Notes under the pieces: generated by a model
What the model saw: the letters and a program-made list of their open reading frames with translations, nothing else
Databases searched by the model: none
Told to the model about the DNA's origin: nothing
In this document: positions 61,559-64,000 of the stretch, in pieces
Layout: each line of letters starts with the position of its first letter
How positions within the stretch are numbered: the stretch's first letter is position 1
Source: Methyloceanibacter sp. wino2
GTDB lineage: Bacteria > Pseudomonadota > Alphaproteobacteria > Rhizobiales > Methyloligellaceae
Assembly (NCBI RefSeq): GCF_003071365.1
Contig: NZ_CP028960.1
Coordinates: forward strand, 1,736,001-1,800,000
Direction of reading: 5' to 3'
Length of the DNA: 64,000 bases
Position numbers and translations under genes: made by a program

Positions 61559-64000
61559 GTGCTCAGCGCCTTCTTCATAGACCGTCCCAAATTCGCGTTC
61601 GTCATCGCCATTGTGACCACGCTTGTCGGCGTGCTGGCTCTGATGGTGCTGCCGGTCGCACAGTTTCCCGAGATTTCTCCGCCCCAGGTACAGGTGACCG
61701 CAAGCTATCCGGGCGCGAATGCGAGCGTGGTCGCCGAATCCGTGGCCGCGGTTATCGAGGAGCAGGTCAACGGCGTCGAGGGGATGAGCTATATGTCGTC
61801 CCAGAGTACGAACGACGGCAGCTATACGCTCACGGTGACGTTCGGCATCGACACGGACGGCGACATCAACCAGGTCAACGTGCAAAACCGTGTTGCCCAG
61901 GCCTTGCCGCAGCTTCCCGAGGAGGTGCAGCGCCAAGGCGTCACGACGCAGAAGACGTCCACCACGATGCTCATGGTGGTGTCGATCTATTCTCCGAAGG
62001 GCACCTACGACAGCATCTTCCTGTCGAACTATGCGAGCATCAATGTGCTCGACACCTTGGCGCGGACACCCGGGGTCGCGCAGGTCAGCAATCTCGGCGC
62101 GCGCGACTACAGCATGCGTGTTTGGCTCCAGCCCGACCGGATGACGAGCCTTGGATTGACGGCGACCGACGTCATTTCGGCAATTCGCGCACAGAACATT
62201 CAGGCGGCGCCCGGAGCGCTCGGTGCCGCGCCGACCTCGCCGACACAGCAGTTCCAGTACACGCTCACCGCTCAGGGGCGTCTCGATACGGTCTCCGAAT
62301 TCGAGGAAATCATCCTCGTGGCCAAGCCCGATGGCACGGTGGTCACCCTCAAGGATGTGGCGCGGGTGGAGCTCGGGGCGCAGAACTACGGTTGGTTCGG
62401 CGAACTGAACGGAAAGCCAGCCGCGCTCCTCGCCGTGTATCAGCTCTCCGACGCCAATGCGCTCAACGTGGCCGATCAGATTCGGGCGGAGATGGAAGTC
62501 TTGGCGCAGCGCTTTCCCGACGATGTCGCCTACCAGGTTACCTACGACACCACGCTCTTCGTGACGGCGTCGATCAAGGAGGTCGTCGTCACGCTGTTCC
62601 AGGCCTTGGCCCTGGTGATCTGCGTGGTCTTTATCTTCCTCCAGGATTGGCGCTCGACGCTCATTCCGGCCATCGCCATCCCCGTCTCGCTGATTGGTAC
62701 GCTGGCATTCCTGCTGGCAATGGGGTTCACCATCAACACGATCAGCCTGTTCGGCCTCGTGCTCGCCATCGGCCTCGTGGTGGACGACGCGATTGTCGTG
62801 GTGGAGAACGTGCAGCGGCATATCGCCGACGGACTCGAGCCGCGAGAGGCGACGAAGGTCGCCATGCGGGAAGTCACGGCTCCGGTCATCGCGACCACAC
62901 TCGTCCTGCTCGCCGTGTTCGTTCCGTCCGCCTTCACGCCGGGCATTACGGGCCGGCTGTTCGTCCAGTTCGCCGCGACGATCTCGATCTCGGTGCTGTT
63001 GTCGTCGATCAATGCCCTCACGCTCAGCCCTGCGCTCTGTGCCGCCGTTCTGAGGGAGCCCAAGAAAGCGACCTGGGGACCGCTGGCCTGGTTCGAGAAG
63101 GGACTGGAAAAATCGCGCAATGGCTACAACTCAATCGTCCGCCATCTGATCCGCAGAACGATCCTCGGTCTGGTGATCATCGCCGGCATGATCGGTGCGA
63201 CTGCTTTCCTCGGCATGACCACCCCAACCGGGTTCATTCCGCAAGAAGATCAGGGCACGGTCTATGTCAATGTAAGCCTGCCGGACGGGGCCGCCCTGCC
63301 GCGGACGGCCCAAGTCATGAAGCAGGTCGAGAAGATTCTCGAGGACAACCCCGGCGTAGAGAACATCATCTCGGTCGGCGGCTATTCAATTCTGCAAAGC
63401 ACCGTGATGCCGAATGCCGCGTTCCTGATCGCGGTTCTGAAGCCGTGGGACGAGCGGACGACAAAGGAACTCAGCCTGCGTGGAATCATGGAATCGATCG
63501 GCCCGCAATTCGCCGCCATACCTCAAGCCACGATCATTCCTTTCGTGCCTCCCGCCATTCCCGGGCTCGGCAACACAGGCGGCTTCGAGTTTGTGCTTCA
63601 GGACACCCAGAACCGGCCGGTGGGGGATCTCGCTTCGGCGCTCAACGGGTTCATCTACACCGCCAATGGCGATCCCGTACTCACCGGCGTCTTCAGCACG
63701 TTCACGGCGAACTCGCCGCAATACTTCGTCGATCTCAATCGCAAGCTGGCCGAAACCAAGGGCGTCAGCGCGGAAGACCTCTTCACCGTGCTCAATGCCA
63801 ATATCGGTACGTACTACGTCAACGACTTCAACAAATTTGGCCGGGTCTATCAAGTCTACCTCCAGGCGGAGCAGGACAAGCGGGAGAAACCGACCGACGT
63901 CGGAGACCTCTACGTTAAGTCGACCAACAACGCGATGGTCCCCGTCCGCACGCTCGTGACGCTGGAGCCGTCGCTCGGCCCCGACACCATCCAGCGCTAC
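61559..64000 (+). CDS. RND efflux pump inner-membrane protein (AcrB-like), 5' part
   Basis: It begins at GTG 61559 (VLSAFFIDRPKFAFVIAIVT) and is still open at the window's right edge after 814 codons. Signature stretches are LMVLPVAQFPEISPPQVQVT, AESVAAVIEEQVNGVEGMSY, NVQNRVAQALPQLPEEVQRQ, GLVLAIGLVVDDAIVVVENV (the proton-relay Asp pair of TM4 is in VVDDAIV) and GFIPQEDQGTVYVNVSLPD. This is the HAE1 family of drug/hydrophobe pumps, forming a trimer with the adaptor upstream; the outer-membrane partner is not visible. About 220 residues should lie beyond the edge. Confidence 0.96.
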   Translation, partial: MLSAFFIDRPKFAFVIAIVTTLVGVLALMVLPVAQFPEISPPQVQVTASYPGANASVVAESVAAVIEEQVNGVEGMSYMSSQSTNDGSYTLTVTFGIDTDGDINQVNVQNRVAQALPQLPEEVQRQGVTTQKTSTTMLMVVSIYSPKGTYDSIFLSNYASINVLDTLARTPGVAQVSNLGARDYSMRVWLQPDRMTSLGLTATDVISAIRAQNIQAAPGALGAAPTSPTQQFQYTLTAQGRLDTVSEFEEIILVAKPDGTVVTLKDVARVELGAQNYGWFGELNGKPAALLAVYQLSDANALNVADQIRAEMEVLAQRFPDDVAYQVTYDTTLFVTASIKEVVVTLFQALALVICVVFIFLQDWRSTLIPAIAIPVSLIGTLAFLLAMGFTINTISLFGLVLAIGLVVDDAIVVVENVQRHIADGLEPREATKVAMREVTAPVIATTLVLLAVFVPSAFTPGITGRLFVQFAATISISVLLSSINALTLSPALCAAVLREPKKATWGPLAWFEKGLEKSRNGYNSIVRHLIRRTILGLVIIAGMIGATAFLGMTTPTGFIPQEDQGTVYVNVSLPDGAALPRTAQVMKQVEKILEDNPGVENIISVGGYSILQSTVMPNAAFLIAVLKPWDERTTKELSLRGIMESIGPQFAAIPQATIIPFVPPAIPGLGNTGGFEFVLQDTQNRPVGDLASALNGFIYTANGDPVLTGVFSTFTANSPQYFVDLNRKLAETKGVSAEDLFTVLNANIGTYYVNDFNKFGRVYQVYLQAEQDKREKPTDVGDLYVKSTNNAMVPVRTLVTLEPSLGPDTIQRY

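Noticed and set aside
60110-62821. A 903-codon open frame on the minus strand opposite the RND genes
   Set aside because: It lies entirely antisense to clear adaptor and pump genes, its translation is rich in Arg/His/Asp without family motifs, and long antisense frames are common in GC-rich DNA.

Overview
The window is GC-rich DNA from a Gram-negative bacterium. The gene style (RfbABCD/Gmd/Rmd sugar set, an RND pump with a lipoprotein adaptor, a DUF6600-like secreted protein, and an 'NARRSTGPKTAAGKARSR' phage-type protein) fits an alphaproteobacterium, probably a Hyphomicrobiales member; that placement is inference. I recognised no rRNA, tRNA or CRISPR array.

About 1-40.0 kb is one very large surface-polysaccharide locus. 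It opens with the 3' end of an asparagine synthase and a Wzm/Wzt-type ABC exporter (1.8-3.4 kb). ManC (GDP-mannose) and an rfbCBAD operon (dTDP-L-rhamnose) follow, then a glycosyltransferase/sulfotransferase block with an OafA-like acyltransferase carrying an SGNH domain. A GtrB plus GtrA-GT-C fusion (18.2-21.3 kb) gives a lipid-linked sugar decoration cassette. Next come Ugd (split by an apparent one-base deletion), UDP-glucuronate 4-epimerase, Gmd and Rmd (GDP-D-rhamnose), methyltransferases and two very large GT2-GT4 fusions. Six sulfotransferase-like genes lie in 0.8-40 kb, so a heavily sulfated rhamnose/uronic-acid polymer is the natural reading. The stretch from about 34 to 40 kb is AT-rich and contains an IS3-family remnant and a dead epimerase fragment, which suggests imported DNA.

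At 40.3-45.1 kb is a compact, same-strand, partly overlapping operon: a GT-D-like/PLP-aminotransferase fusion, an LpxD-like hexapeptide acyltransferase, an unrecognised 205-residue protein, a FabH-like ketosynthase and a dedicated acyl carrier protein. This combination reads as a self-contained route to an N-acylated amino sugar with its own ACP-bound acyl group, and it is the best candidate here for an undescribed system. It is followed by a geranylgeranyl-reductase-family flavoprotein and a bacterial CarS (CDP-archaeol synthase)-like membrane protein, then a membrane-type metallophosphoesterase and a sulfatase-fold protein on the other strand.

At 49.9-53.3 kb is a small phage-derived island: a Rad52-HNH fusion, a Gp157-family protein, a divergent XRE repressor with a palindromic operator, a terminase-small-subunit-like protein and a 103-residue membrane protein. 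From 53.5 to 57 kb come an LhgO-like flavoprotein, a secreted beta-helix protein and a WbpE-like aminotransferase. The window ends with a repetitive basic secreted protein, a small Cys-rich secreted protein, and the adaptor and pump of an RND efflux system running off the right edge.
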